This document shows, piece after piece, positions 1-12,335 of a stretch of DNA of 64,000 nt. The notes under the pieces are model-generated. The model had not been told where the DNA came from, made no database searches, and was given only the letters and a program-made list of their open reading frames with translations. The stretch covers positions 15,322,501 through 15,386,500 of the forward strand of contig NW_024466607.1 in NCBI RefSeq assembly GCF_017591425.1, read 5' to 3'. Both the position numbers and the translations under genes were made by a program. This DNA is from Ochotona curzoniae. Lineage: Eukaryota; Chordata; Mammalia; Lagomorpha; Ochotonidae. Position 1 is the first letter of the stretch. Every line of letters begins with the position of its first letter.

Positions 1-294
1 ACAACGGGACCCAAGCCCAGCCCAGTGCCGTTGAGAGCCCTGCCTGCTCACCCTAGAACTGCCCTCCTCAAACACCTCACAAACACGCTAAGGGGGAGGA
101 CAAGGGAAAAGCTAGGGACACAGGGAGATCGCACCTGACCCCACCTGGGATGGAGACAGTGAGAAGAGCCTCTTCCCCAACCCTATGCGGCATGGGAGCT
201 GAGGGACAGTGACTTAAAGGGCTGGAGCTCTCTGTTCTCGGCAATAGGGAAACCAAGTAGGGGGATTTAGGCAGGTTCCTGGATGGGTCGGTAC

Positions 295-1031
295 CTTGAA
301 TGTCATAATGAGGTGTGTGAAATGGAACTCAGCCTCCAGGTCCAGCTGGATGGAGACCATGGGGATACCTGGCAACAGGAAGGGAAGGTCAAGGACCATA
401 GGCGGGCAGTCCATCCCATGCCCTGCCCCGATCACTCTGTCTGTGCCCTCACCATTCTCCGACTGCCACCAGGCCGTCCGCCGCTGTGGCGCAAAGCTGG
501 TGACTACATTCTGGATGCGATGGCTATGCGGGTTGTCTCGAGAGAAGGGGCGCCGGGAGTCACACAGGAAACACTTCTTTTCATCCTGAGTGGGAGGCAC
601 TGTTAGGATCAGTGCTCCAGACAGGGCCAGCCCCGCCCTGTCCCCTGCACCCCCATCCTCAGCAGCACCTGCAGGTGACTGACAATGCAGTAGGGCTGGG
701 GGCCATGCAGGCCACAGGTGGATGAGGCTGTCAGTCGGTCAGCACGGCCTACCAGCAGGTCACCGGTAGCTGGGTAGCAGCTCCCTTGAGAACAGCCAGG
801 CATATCTGGGACCGGGGCTGGGGCCTGAGCCAGGGTGGAAGCCAGCACTGCGTGGAATGGGGTCACAATCAGTGCTTGCAAAGCTGTAACCTGGTCGTCC
901 CCCTCAGTGAGGCAGAGACCCCAGCCCTCCCCAGAACCCCCCTCACCACACAGCAGCAGGCCCAGGCGAAGCTCCCAGGGTGCCCAAAGTCCCTGGCGGC
1001 CCCTCCCTTGTTCCCCAGAGGCCCACTCCAT
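295..1031 (-). CDS. LAMB2: LAMB2, laminin subunit beta-2 (5' coding exons only)
   Basis: Four minus-strand exons can be read: 1031-947 (start ATG and signal peptide), 847-669, 585-453 and 368-295. All have GT donors and AG acceptors, and their phases join cleanly into 157 codons. The protein starts MEWASG, has a hydrophobic signal segment (LRLGLLL), then a short linker and the start of the laminin N-terminal (LN) domain, including [46 protein letters not shown] and [19 protein letters not shown]. These match mammalian LAMB2. The next LN exon is not found down to position 1, so the gene continues off the left edge. LAMB2 is the secreted beta chain of laminins of kidney glomerular and neuromuscular basement membranes. 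One alanine of the human PFSARDN stretch is missing here. Intact frame and splice sites separate it from the decayed copy at 5.4-13.8 kb. Confidence 0.93.
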
Positions 1032-2160
1032 CCTGAAGAGGAAGGGAACAGAGATGGGGGGTGATGAAGGGGCCAGAGCCGGAGTCCGTCTCGTCTCTTC
1101 AGCGTCCCCTGCTGACCCTGCCGGTGTGGGTCCTGGACTGGTTCCCCTCCAGCCCCTCCGTTAGTGCCCGGGTCTGTCCAGTTGGTGTGGCCGCCGGCGG
1201 TCCCTACACCAGCCCGGACAGGGAGTCTGGCAACTTGGAGCAAAGTTGGGAAGTGGAGCAGGAAGAAAAGCCTGGAGTGGATCACAAGCAGGAGCAGGAC
1301 AACGGCCAGAGGCTACATTCAACCTGTTCCTGCCCTCGGGAAACAGCCCTCGTCCTCGGAACTCCCTCGCCCACAAATGCTTGTTGTGGGACCTCAGACC
1401 CTGACTTTTGCGGAGGGGGAGGGGCATGGAAACAGGAAAAAGTAGAAGATTTGGTGCTTTAGGACCTACCACAAGAAGGGGACGCAGGTTCTGGGAGTGG
1501 GGGATGGCATGGCAGGAGTAAATAAAAGGGATTTGGTCTTTCCGGTGTGGGACGCAAAGCCAAAGAGTCTTTAAAAGCCACTGTCCCCTGCGACACGGTG
1601 CTTCGAAAAGCATCAATTCAAACGTTGGATACCAGGGCTCTGACATCCCGCGGGGAGGCGGACAGGGGCAGTAAAGGCTGCAGTTCGGAGCAGTTCGGAT
1701 GGGGAAGAGGTGGGGAAGGACACACCCTGCCCGAGGCCAGGGTTCCCTCGGTCTCCGCCGCCCCTGGTTACTCCAGCTTGCAGGCGCGAGTGCGATGCCT
1801 CCCTTTCTGGCTATGAAAAGGGACTCTCGGCCACCAACCCCGAGCTTCCGCGAGCCAATCCTTATCTCGCACTGGTCATCCGCTCCAGACCTTCCAGCCG
1901 ACCGGGAGCGCCGGGAGTCTTGGTTGGAATGCGCGCGGCCCTGAGCGCGTGCCCCACCCAGGCCCCTGGGACTGGAGCTGGGGCGGGGTCTGGTCCCTGG
2001 ACCGTGGAGTGCTCGGGTCTTCTGGGCACCGGGCCGGCTTGCTTTGAACCGCCCCAGCCTTGAACGTCCTGTCTGAAGTCGTTGAGAAGCAGTCGAAGCT
2101 TCAGGTCCCAGAGAAAGCTGGGACGTGCCTGGTTCTTCAGGGACTCGCCTGGTTTCACAA
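1032..2160. other. LAMB2 5' flank, probable noncoding exon 1 and promoter region
   Basis: This is unique sequence upstream of the LAMB2 start codon. Positions 1620-2060 are moderately GC-rich with scattered CpGs, which fits a weak CpG promoter and untranslated first exon. No exon boundary can be fixed by eye. Confidence 0.4.
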
Positions 2161-3960
2161 GGGACCAGTCAATTTGCAGGACTTATCTTTGTCTCAGTCT
2201 CCAGTAACCATGATGGGAGCGGGGGCATCTCAGGGATGACCCAGAACTTGAGACCAGTAAGCAATAATAGATAGGCCCATCAGGATCAGGGGCACTAGAT
2301 GCCTTCAGGGAGACATCCTGGGGGTCACCTGGGGTCAGTCAGGGTCCTGGGACACTCAGTGGGGGTTCTCTGGGATCTTCAAGCCAGCAGGGTCTTCCTG
2401 AGGTCCCAGAGTGTTTCTTTGCAGACACCATGGCAAATGAGGTAGTGAATGTCAGGTGGACTGAAATCACTCAAAGTAAGCCTACTTACATCATGGGGAA
2501 CAGTAAGTCCTACAAAAGTTCTCCCCTAATAAATCAGACTCCCAGCCAGTTAAACACCCACCAGCACACCTCAGCCCTTGTAACAGACATACGGACTGAT
2601 GGCAAGGGATCTGGTATCATGATAATGCCCATGATGTACCCTGCACACACCATCAGCTCTGACCAGGCATGCCACAGACAGAGATAGGCCCTGGAGGATG
2701 TGCTGGATGAACTGCAGGGTTGTTTACATAGGGGCCAAGGCAGCTACGGCCCAGGGCCTCCTGCACTGCGTCAATTCTCCTGGGTCTGGATTTGTAAGCC
2801 AGAAGGAGTGAGTCAGATGTACAATGTGTTTCCAGCAGCCCCCTGTCCAAGCTATGGCTTCCTGCCCCCACCCATTGTTCCTGTGGCTCTGTACCCACTC
2901 CTACTTCACTGGGGTTGGGACTGCCATATCCAGGATACAGAAGTTGCAGCAGGCAACCAGAACTCACTAATCCATGGGCAGAATTCCAGGGCAAGGAGAA
3001 ATCCCACAGGGTATGGGAAGACAGGCCAGTGCAACTCCCTGACCCTTACATTCCTACAGACAAGATAGAAAACCTAGCATTTCTGATCTCTTATCACCCT
3101 GTACCCAGTCTCCCTGTAAGAGAAATTCCTTGCTTAGGAAAAATCCCCCTACTATGGCCCACATGTCCACCTACCACTCCACCTCTGACTGGACATTACA
3201 GAAACTGTGGGTACACTAGGCAGACCCCATTGATCAATTTCTTAAGTTTCAGTTCACATGCAGGTGTCCCCTTGGGCTGGCCTATTCCCCCATTGCTGCT
3301 GTTCCATCCACCACTATGCCTTGTGGGCCACCCCAGGATGTTGTGTGGCCCTCCTAGTGTAGATATGAACTGGGCTGTACGCCTGGCCTCCTGGGAAAGC
3401 AGGGAAGCCAAGCAGGACTGGGCCTCTGCACCTACAAATTGGTCCAGGTGGGTACAGACGCATCCACATTTCCTTTCCCTGTAACAACATCTGTCTGTTT
3501 CCTGGAGCCTCCAGACACACAAGGCCCCTTCCTCCTGTCACAGCTTAGCCAATGCCCTCCCCTACTGCCACTCACCTGCCATGGTCCTAGCTTAGGTTCT
3601 GCTTGCCTTCTTAGGCCAAGGCAAGACCATGACACATTCTCATTTCCCAGGATAACACTTCCAGATGTTCCTGTCACAGCTGGCCCACAGCTTTCCTTCT
3701 GTTATGATCTTCTCAGTGGTCTGTGGTGTCTGGACAAATGCGGTCCTTTTCTTCCTGTGAGGAGATGGAATATTAGCCTTCCATGGAGATGCACATGGCT
3801 CCATAATTACCAAGAGAAACTTACCTAATTGTTGCCTAGACCCATTTTCAGCCAGATTAGTATGTGACTCTGAATCCCTGACCCCAAGGAAGCTTGCTGG
3901 AGGCACCTGTTTTTTTGTTTTGTTTTGTTTTTTGCTTTTTTTCCTTTAAAACTGATTTAT
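2161..3960. other. Unique intergenic sequence, nothing assigned
   Basis: No recognisable SINE, RNA gene or protein family is seen. Open frames here are short, overlap on both strands and show no conserved motif. Older parts of the laminin-like pseudogene could lie here but I could not recognise any. Confidence 0.5.
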
Positions 3961-3973
3961 TTCTAGGGCCAAC

Positions 3974-4057
3974 TCAGTGGCTCAACAGGCTAGGAATATT
4001 CTACCTTCTCTCCTCCTCTCTGTAAATCTACCTTTCAAGTAAAAGCAATTAATTCTT
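3974..4057 (+). repeat. C-type SINE, internally deleted
   Basis: The head (GGGCCAACTCAGTGGCTC) and tail (CTCTCTGTAAATC then A-rich) of the SINE are joined with the middle missing. Confidence 0.55.
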
Positions 4058-4362
4058 TTTAAAAAGATTGGTTTATTTCTTTGGAAGAGTTACACAGAGA
4101 GAGTGAGAGCAAGAGATATTTCGTTTGCTGTTTAGCTTCCCCAAATGGCTTCAAAGGCCATAATTGGACCAGGCCAAGCCAGGAACTTCCTATAAGTCTC
4201 CCATGTGGGTAGCAGGAGCCCAAGCACTTGAACCATCTTCTGCTGCTTTTTCCAGGCTATTAGCTGGGAGTTGGCTCAGAGTGAAGCTGCCGGGACATGA
4301 ACTGACACCTGTGTAGAATTCTGGCATCCGAGATGGCAGCTTTACCTGCAAACGGCAGCCCT
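4058..4362 (-). repeat. C-type SINE, old copy
   Basis: It starts with the reverse tail AAAGATTGGTTTATTT and has the TCTCCCATGTGGG and GCTGCTTTTTCCAGGC blocks in reverse order. It is strongly diverged from the young copies. Confidence 0.75.
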
Positions 4363-4994
4363 TACACCTTACCTTTGGATACCAGATCCCTTGTCATAAG
4401 TCCGTATGTCTGTAAATCACTGCATATTCCTCAAGAAGGAGAGAGACTCCAGGGGTGTCTGTGCCTGCTCGAGGACTACCCCAAGGGCCAGTAAGACTAT
4501 GCCCCATCCCCCTGTACCCCAGATGGGCATCCCCTGGTATAGGGTGGACACTTGAACCTTGAGACTCCTCTGCAGAGGCAGGAACCCAAGGGTGAGTCCC
4601 AGATGTGAGTCACAGGCAACAGACTGTGTGGAACAGACAGGGTCTGAGCAGACAGCAATGATGCTGGTTCTAGCTGCATCTTCTGTAAGCCTGAAGGAGA
4701 ATGATCCTGTGCATGTTAAAGGGACACAATGGCCCCACTGAAGCCACTGTTCAGAACTGCCATGGCACTGATACCCACCCTGACCAGAGAGGCTACACTG
4801 CACAGAAATCCACACAGAGATCCAGGAATTCTGCAGCTCTGCCAGGGGTCAACCAGGGTCAAGGGCAAGCAGAGAAGATCAGAAAGAGCCACACGCTGTG
4901 CCCTCCCTGCAGGCATCCTCTGCCTAAGCCAGGCAGCTGTTTCCTTGCAGATGTTTTCAGGAGTGTTTAAGTTTGGGGACAGTGGGGGAAGGCA
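4363..4994. other. Unique intergenic sequence
   Basis: Nothing is assigned. The minus frame at 4417-4815 has no family motif that I recognise. Confidence 0.5.
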
Positions 4995-5320
4995 GAAGTA
5001 ATATGTGTGTTATTGTTGTTGTGTGGTATAGCAACGTATAGCACCAGGATCCCACACTGGCGCCAGTTCAAGTTCCAGGCATTTCTGCCCCAGCTCCCTG
5101 CTAACATGTCTGGGAAAGCAGAAAAAAGGCATAACAAAACAAAACAAAAACCAAGTGCTTGGTCCCCTGAACTCAACATAGGAAACCTGTGTCCTGGTGT
5201 CAGCCTGGCTCAGCCCTAGCACCTCTCCACTTGGTGCCTGAGCTAGCAGACAGAAGATCTCTCTCTCTCTTTCCCTCTCTCTGTAATTCTGACTTTAAAC
5301 CAGTAAATCTCAAATAAATG
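4995..5320 (+). repeat. C-type SINE, old copy with insertions
   Basis: The tRNA-like head (CACCAGGATCCCACACTGG), the TGTCTGGGAAAGCAG block and an AGATCTCTCTCTCTC/CTGTAATTCTGACTTTAAA tail are recognisable. Confidence 0.65.
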
Positions 5321-5439
5321 TGCTATGGTCTCCCTAGGGAAATCCCAACAGCTTCCTTGGCCTTGTCCCTGGCAGTGCACTGTGGGAGGAACTCTCAGCC
5401 CTGCACTCCTGCTCCAGGCCACCACAATATCCATTCTGA

Positions 5440-5493
5440 CACCAGCAGTACAGTGGCCCCGGAATGTTGCCCAGCAGGGACACTGCTCAGTGA
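5440..5493 (-). pseudogene. LAMB2P1: Possible laminin EGF-like exon relic (LAMB2P1-like)
   Basis: On the minus strand a pyrimidine-rich acceptor (TGCTCTTCTCTCAG) is followed by a frame reading VTEQCPCWATFRGHC. This resembles the TGQCxCxxGFxGxxC core of laminin EGF-like repeats. It lies 3' of the other laminin relics in the expected gene order. The match is short, so the call is tentative. Confidence 0.4.
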
Positions 5494-6935
5494 CCTGAGA
5501 GAAGAGCATACACCTGCTGTGTTCAGCTGGCTGGAGGCTCTGACTCCACCCAGCACTGCTCTTGCCCCAGGCAACACCCGCCTTTGTCCAAGGATGCAGG
5601 CCTCTCCAGTCCTGGGTTGTTTGTCCTGGCCTGCTTGGACAGTTTCCCAGTTCACCAGCCTTTACCTCTAATGGACCCACCGGTTTGTCACGTCCTGCAT
5701 GTAACCCTCTCCTCTTCTTCCTCAACTGCATATTTAGCTGAATCTCTATGCCTTCACCTTCAGTACAACTCTGGCTCCCATTCTCCCCTCTCTGAAGATG
5801 TAAGAACACACCGGTGATGACATCAGGCCGGTGGGGGCACTGCCCAACCAGCGAGGCATGATTGGCATTCCCTGAGCCCTGAGTGAGACACTCACACTGG
5901 CAAGAGGAAGGGCAAAGTTAGAACTTCACAGTGCTTCCACAAGCCTTTTTATCTCTTTGTCCACTCAAGCCCAGAGCTTTCACTCACCAGTGATGTCCCG
6001 TGAAGCAGAGAAGCTACAGATCAGATACACACACAAGCCTTGGGCTTTCTGCTTGAGGTCTGTACTCCCTGCTTCCTTCCCTGCCTGATGGAGCTCCTGC
6101 AGAGGCTGTGTGGCCCTGGCCACCCCATATCCCAGCCCCAGGAGTCCCAGTGACTCCTCTATCCAAGGCAATAGTGTCACCTCTTACAAGGCAGACATGG
6201 AAGAGCAGCAAGCAGGGGACAGGGAGCCAGGACCCATTCCCTGCCATACCTCCTAGCATTGGACTTCAGACTCCTGTCCCCCTACTGCTTTCTGACCTCT
6301 TTGAAGTCTGTTTTCCCTTCCTCTCCAATGGCCTCAATCCAGCCCAGACAATGGTATCTCTCACTTGGAATAATTTCAGCAGATTCCATCTAGGCTTCCC
6401 CCCATAGCCAATTCATTCTTCTCATGCCTCCTCCTTCTTCAAGTCTCTTTCATCACCCCCAGCTTCTCCTGGGATAAAAGTTAAGCCCCTCTCCAGGCCC
6501 ACACAATCCTGGAAGGCCCATTATCTCTATCCTCTGCCTGCACTCTCTCCCTTGCCTGGACTTCCTGCCTACATTCCCTGCCTTCTTAGCATAACTTCAG
6601 GCCTCTGTGGCACCTGCCTCCTAGCCCCACTGTGGCAATTCTTTCGAGCCAGAATCTATATGCAACTAATGTATGGTGAGGCCCCAGGACCTAATGTAAT
6701 CTACAGAAGGGTGGTGCTCTCCTAGTTCCTCTATAGCCACGACATCATGGAGAAGCATGTTCCTGGGTTAGAGCAGAAGGGTTGTGTAGACCCCAGCCAT
6801 GTAGAGAGAGGGGTAAAGGGAGGGTAGTTGATGAGCATGTGGTCCAGGGAAGCTCCAATGATTAAGACCAGTCTCTCATCCTGAATGAAATAGGCCAACT
6901 TCTTAAACCCTGCCCTACTTTTTAAATTAAGTTCC
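5494..6935. other. Unique intergenic sequence
   Basis: No repeat or gene is recognised. It may contain further decayed laminin pseudogene intron or exon sequence. Confidence 0.45.
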
Positions 6936-6937
6936 AG

Positions 6938-7230
6938 GCCCAGCACAATGGACTAGAGGCCTTGAAAGTGCCCAGGATCCCATATGGGCGCCGGTTCTAA
7001 TTTCAGCAGCTCCACTTCCCATCCAGCTCTCTGCTTGTAGCCTGGGAAAGCAGTCAAGGACGGCCCAAAACCTTGGGACCCTGCACCTGCATGGGAGACC
7101 CAGAAGAAGCTCCTGGCTCCTGGCTGTTGCAGCTACTTGGGGAATGAGCCAGCAGGGTGGAGGACCTTTCTGTTTCTCTTTCTCTCTGTAAATCTGATCT
7201 GCTTTTCCAATAAAAATCTTAAAAAACAGA
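6938..7230 (+). repeat. C-type SINE
   Basis: A full-length copy: GGCCCAGCACAATGG head, GATCCCATATGGGCGCCGG box, and a CCAATAAAAATC tail. Confidence 0.9.
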
Positions 7231-8600
7231 AACAAAATGCAGGGCCCATCTCCCAAAGCAGGTAATCATGCTACTAAGGGGTCTGGGTGTGAGAAACTCC
7301 CAGGCCCAGACTACCCCAACATCTAGAACCTTCAGGATTTTGGAGTCCTTCATTCCCAGATCCCAGGGATCTGTGACCCCATCTCTCCCTGTTTTATTCC
7401 TCAGATTCCTCATCTTGGGCAGCTGAGGGATGTGATGGGCTCCCCTGGCTGGGTAGAAAACGCATTGAAGTCAGGCTATCTCTGAGGCTGGGGCTGGAGC
7501 AGCCAGGTGCAGTCCAGTAACTCACGACCAATGGGAAAAAAGGAGGCCAGGCCATTGTGGGGGGACATGGGCCATCAGTGTCCTCACCATTCTGCTTCAG
7601 CCTTCTCCCACACTGTCCCAGGAATGTGGGTTGTATCCAAGACAGAGAATGTTTGATGACTCTGGAGCAGTTTTACTATGCATATTTCTCTTTGGACACT
7701 CACTCCCTCCTCTGAACCCCGAGGTCTGAAACTTGGTTTCCTTCTAGCTCTGATCATCCTGAACACTCGGGGGCAGTTGAGGATATGCTGCCTGGAGGTG
7801 CTGGTCAAGCTCAGCCTCAGCTGTGGCCTGGTCAACGACCGGCAATGAAGAAACACCCAGATCAGAGGTCATGTCAGCAGCAGCAGCCAACAGAAGAGGT
7901 TTGGGGGTGGCCTAGACAGAGACCCTGCCTTGCAGAACCTCTAACCCAGGGGCAAGTGGAACACTTAGTTCTTGCCCTTTGATCCTAAATCTCCAGGTAT
8001 GGTGCTATTGTTGCCGTAGTCACCCCCAAAGCCACAATCACTGCTCCAATCCCAGAACCTCGGGCTGCAGATGACTGAGTAGGGGCAGGGCAGAAAGATC
8101 TAGATCCGGAGAGGAGGGTTCAGGGTTGTTGGAAATCACATATTTGGGCTGCCTGAGGCAGAGAAAGAGTAAGGAGACCCAGGCTACACTTCATAGCTAG
8201 GGGTAGGTAAAAGTTAAAGACAGGGCTTGCAACATTCCAGAAGGGAATGGAATTACTTCTTGGTCTGTTTTCCTTGTCGGCTGTGAAACATGTTTAAACC
8301 CAGTATGTAACACTGTTGCAACATTTCTAATCACTTTCTTTTGTTCCCAAAGCTCCCACCTGTGGGCGTGTGCTGGTTCAGCTAGCCAAGTTGGCATTCA
8401 CTCTGATGATCAGGATCACCACGATCTTAGCCTTGTACCAATGTGCTCCTAGAAAGTCAACGTCAAGGTCCATTTCAAGGTCACATTAGAGAGTGGTACT
8501 CATTGGAGTACCAGGGACGCTGGCTGGCCTCAGGGTTTGCACTAATAGGACTGCAGGAGGCGGATGGGTGAGTGGGTACATGTACTACAGGTCAGTAATG
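7231..8600. other. Unique sequence, probably pseudogene intron
   Basis: No repeat or coding motif is recognised. It lies between laminin-like relics on the same strand. Confidence 0.4.
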
Positions 8601-8639
8601 AGGGACAGAGCAAAGAGGACATGAGGATGGAAGCCTACT

Positions 8640-8795
8640 CTGACAGCTGCTTTCAGGCTGAGTTGGGTTCAAGCCACAGTTACTAGGCTGGCAGGGATCA
8701 CAGCACTCGTCCCAGACAAGGACTTTGCAGCAACGGTGCTCAGAGAGGAAGTCACAGTTCTCATTCGTATAGACATCACATGTTTCTCCTTCCAG
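8640..8795 (-). pseudogene. LAMB2P1: Laminin EGF-like domain relic (LAMB2P1-like)
   Basis: The minus frame reads GETCDVYTNENCDFLSEHRC and continues CKVLVWDECCDPCQPSNC. Aligned without gaps to the LAMB2 stretch [20 protein letters not shown] / [21 protein letters not shown], it keeps the GxxCD, LxSxxC, CK and CxxC positions. Glycines and some cysteines that the fold needs are replaced, so it is degraded although the frame is still open. It lies 3' of the LN-domain relics at 12-13.7 kb, as expected for a laminin gene. Confidence 0.6.
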
Positions 8796-8804
8796 GGCGG
8801 CCAC

Positions 8805-9708
8805 ATGGGCTCAGTCACAGTCTGGATCAGAGGTCAGAGGTGAAAGTTGAGAATCAAATCTGGAGTCACCAGAACCTGAAGAATCAAGGTCTCTTGCATG
8901 GGATGGACACATGTGAGTACATGGGAACAGGGCTCTCCTGGAGTTCATGGTGGAAGAAAGGTTGACCAAGCCCACAGGTGCCGCTGTGCTGGACTGACAT
9001 GCATTACCCACACCACATTGTTCATACTGTCAGATAGCAGATACCCAGCCACGTCAACCTAGGCACGCCTATGGCACCCACATTTGATACAGAAACAGAA
9101 AAGCAGACATGGAACAAAATTTTTCAAGGGCAGCAAAAAGTATGGTATTCAACCATGATAGCATGGAGTCCCCAGACTTTGCCACACACCCTGTCAATGC
9201 CTAGGGGGTACCAGCTGCAGGGTAGTGACAGATACAAAGCCCATGCACTGTACAGACAAGAGGGCAAAGTGAGTCTGTCTTGGTCCCCAGCTTGCTTGTC
9301 AGCCCAGTAAGCAGAGAACGCCCTTTCTGTGGTCATTGCTATGGGACAAGGTGGCTGCAAGGATCCAGGGAGGGGAGAGTATCCCTGAGGGTGTACCTTC
9401 CACAGCCAGAATATTGCTCCCACATACCTACTACCTTCTGGACATCCATGCTAACATGTACAGGCTATGGAAATCTGCTTCTCTAAATGCAGTCAAGGAT
9501 TTTTGTCCCCCCAACTCATCATCTAAACCAAAAATGGGCTTTTTGTTCAAATATAAGATCATTTGCTGGAGTATTTATCAACTATTTTCCATATCAGCTC
9601 CAAAAAGAGAGATCTATTATCTGTGTGTTCCCCATCAAAAATTGTACAGAAGATGTCTGACAGAGGTGGAGTCCAATAGGCAGTCACAAAAGGAATACCT
9701 TGAATAAC
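8805..9708. other. Unique sequence, nothing assigned
   Basis: No SINE, RNA or protein family is recognised. The plus frames near 9071-9707 overlap one another and have no motif. Confidence 0.45.
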
Positions 9709-9711
9709 AAA

Positions 9712-10002
9712 AATTAAAAATTACTTTTAATTGGAAAGTCAGATATACAGAGAGGAGGGGGGACAGAGAAGATCCTCTAGGTCCCCTGATTCAGTCCCCC
9801 AAGTGGTGGCGATGGCCAGGTCCAGGTCTCCCACACGGGTGCAGGGTTCCAAGGCTTTGGCTGTTCTTGCTTGCTTTCCCAGGCCACAATCTGCGAGCTG
9901 GATGGGAAGCAGGGCTGCCTGGATTAAAACTGGCGCACATATGGGATCCTGGGTGCATGCTAGGTGAGGATTCTATCCACTAGGCTACCATGCCGAGCCC
10001 CG
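9712..10002 (-). repeat. C-type SINE
   Basis: The reverse tail TTGGAAAGTCAGATATACAG opens it, and CACTAGGCTACCATGCCGAG at the far end is the reverse of the head. Confidence 0.9.
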
Positions 10003-10013
10003 AAAATATATTT

Positions 10014-10338
10014 TTTAAAGATTTATTTATTTTTTTATTGCAAAGTCAAATATACTGAGAGGAGGAGAGGCAGAGAAGAAGGTCATTCTGTCCGATGATT
10101 CACTCCCCAAGTGACCGCAACAGCCAGTGCTGTGCTGATCCAAAGCCAGCAGCCAGGAACTTCCTCCAGGCCTCCCACACAGGTGCAGAGTCCCAAGGAT
10201 TTGGGCCATCCTCGACTGCTTTCCCAGGCCACAAGCAGAGAGCTGGATGGGAAATGGGACTGCCAGGATTAGAACCAGTGCCCATATGGGATCCCGGCAC
10301 ATTAAGGTGAGCACTTTAGCCGCTAGGTCACCAGACTG
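10014..10338 (-). repeat. C-type SINE
   Basis: AAAGATTTATTTATTTTTTT opens the copy; it ends in the reversed head (CTTTAGCCGCTAGGTCACC). It follows another minus copy almost directly. Confidence 0.9.
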
Positions 10339-10344
10339 GAACCA

Positions 10345-10920
10345 AATTATTATTTTTTTAAATAAAAGAAATGGACGCATGGATGAAGAGATGGGTCTGT
10401 GACTCTTTTTTGCTCTATACCCTGCATTATTTACTAAGCTGTGGTGACCTCTCTCTCTTCCTTTCCCCTCTCTGAGTCAAAAGCCATAGTAGATGCACAG
10501 GTTTTCACAAAGGTTGAGGGACAAAAGCCAGCAGAGACTACAGTCAGGGTGGTTAGAGTGTGCCTAGCAGATGTAAAGAGAAAGCTAGGGTGGGTGTCCC
10601 AGGCACCCTCCTAGACTGGATCTGGGCTGTCTTGCTGGATAGTGTATAACCTGTGGTCCTCTTCAATCTTTAACAAGGAGGCTTCACATCCTAAAGATGG
10701 CTTGGTGCCACCTAGAGGCAGCTGAAGGAAAAGGGGCAACAACCTAGGCCAGGGTCATGGATCAAGGTGGGTAGTGACAGCAGCAGAGTGATGTCCTCCA
10801 AGGGGAGAATGATGAGAGGGGAGGGAGGAGCAGGGACGGGAACATAACGGGGCCACCAAAAAATTGGAGGGACGGGACAGAGCCAGGGAACAGACCCGGT
10901 GCTCTGATAATAAGAGCAAA
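10345..10920. other. Unique sequence, probably pseudogene intron
   Basis: Nothing is recognised between the flanking SINEs. Confidence 0.45.
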
Positions 10921-10922
10921 AA

Positions 10923-11252
10923 GGGGCCCGGCGCGATGGCGCAGTGGTTAAGGTCCTCGCCTTGCACGCCCGGGATCCCATATGGGCGTCGGTTCTATCC
11001 CAGCAGCCCCACTTCCCATCCAGCTCCCTGCCTGTGGCCCGGGAAAGCAGTCGAGGACGGCCCAAAACTTTGGGACCCTGCACCTGCGTGGGAGACCCGG
11101 AAGAGTCTCCTGGCTTTGGATCGGCATTGTATCGGCCGTTGCGCTCACTTGGGGAGTGAATCATCGGATGGAAAATCTTCCTCTCTGTGTCTCCTCTCTG
11201 TATATCTGCCTTTCCAATAAAAAAATAATAAAATAAATCTTAAAAAAAAAAG
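10923..11252 (+). repeat. C-type SINE, young subfamily
   Basis: GGGCCCGGCGCGATGGCGCA head, TTGCGCTCACTTGGGGAGTG internal block, TATATCTGCCTTTCCAATAA end and a long A-rich tail. Nearly identical to the copies at 42.1, 48.7, 50.8 and 52.0 kb. Confidence 0.95.
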
Positions 11253-11299
11253 AGCAAAAAGGAGCTGTAGCAGGACAAAAACAAGCAAACAAAACACGA

Positions 11300-11545
11300 T
11301 GGAGACAGGGATTATGGCACACTATGACAAGCTGGAGCTCACAACACTGGGTACTAACCCCAGGCGCAGCTCCTCTTCTTTGGATCCACCTTCCTGCTAA
11401 TGCATCTTGAGAGGCAGCAGTTGATGACTCAAGTGCTGGCTAAGGCTCCAGGTTCCAGGTGTAGGCTTAGCCCAGCCCTGGCTCTGGGGGAGGGGTATGC
11501 GGAGGGTGCACTAGTGTCATTCTGCATTTCATGTAGATAAAAACA
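11300..11545 (+). repeat. C-type SINE, very diverged
   Basis: Weak matches to the body (CTTCCTGCTAATGCATCTTG, AGGCTCCAGGTTCC) and an A-rich end at 11536. Confidence 0.45.
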
Positions 11546-11773
11546 AACTTTTTTTTTAAAGGACCGTAATGGGATAGTTGGGGAATAATTCTGCGGCACT
11601 GAGTTGGCCTGCCTGTCCTGCCTTGGCCATGCGCATTCCCCAAATAGTACTTCCTCCACTAGGGAGTGTCTGGCTCAGTCTTGACAAACGGCAAAGAATC
11701 GGCTGTGGGGGTAATGACTCCCTGTGCCATTCCCCCCAAAATTGCTGGATCTAGAACTTTGAAACTACCTGGT
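11546..11773. other. Unique sequence
   Basis: No recognisable element. Confidence 0.4.
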
Positions 11774-12096
11774 GGGCTCAGCATGATAGCCTAGTGGCTA
11801 AATCTTTGCCTTACATCCTCCAGAATCCCATATGCTCAAGTTCTTGTCTCGGTTCCTCTACTTCCCATCCAGCTCCCTGTCTGTGGCCTGGGAAAGCAGT
11901 AGAGGACAGCCCAAAGCTTTGGGACCCTGCATCCATGTGGGAGACCTGGAAGAAGCTCCTGGATCCTGGCTTTGGATTAGCTCAGCTTCAGCCATTGCAG
12001 CCACTTGAGGAGTGAACCAGCAAACAGATCTTTCTGTATTTCCTTCTCTCTGTATATCTTCTTTTCTGATAAAAATAATAAATTTTTAAAAAAGAA
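11774..12096 (+). repeat. C-type SINE
   Basis: GGGCTCAGCATGATAGCC head, TGGCCTGGGAAAGCAGTAG body and GATAAAAATAATAAATTTTT tail. Confidence 0.9.
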
Positions 12097-12189
12097 AGAA
12101 AAATACCAGAAGGAAGCAGCAGGCTTGAGGTTCCCATTTCAGTCCAGAGCCTTGCCTTCTTTTAGTGAGGGCCGCCCTTTCCCTCAGCA

Positions 12190-12335
12190 GGTCACAGCTG
12201 AGGTCAATGACCCCTGAGCTGGGGCTGTAGGGATGCTAGGGAAGAAGCCCAAGCAGCTGTGGTCAAAGCATCAGCACACATGCCAGGTGTGGCCATAATT
12301 CCAAGTGCTAAAGGATCAAAGCTGTTGGGAGGGAT
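12190..12335 (-). pseudogene. LAMB2P1: Laminin LN-domain exon relic (LAMB2P1-like)
   Basis: The minus strand contains CACACCTGGCATGTGTG followed by a short frame. It corresponds to the LAMB2 exon encoding [20 protein letters not shown]; the relic reads HTWHVC, a stop, then CFDHSC. The surrounding bases stay alignable for about 100 nt. An in-frame stop and indels show that it is non-functional. It lies 3' of the VTIQLNL exon, as in intact laminin beta genes. Confidence 0.65.
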
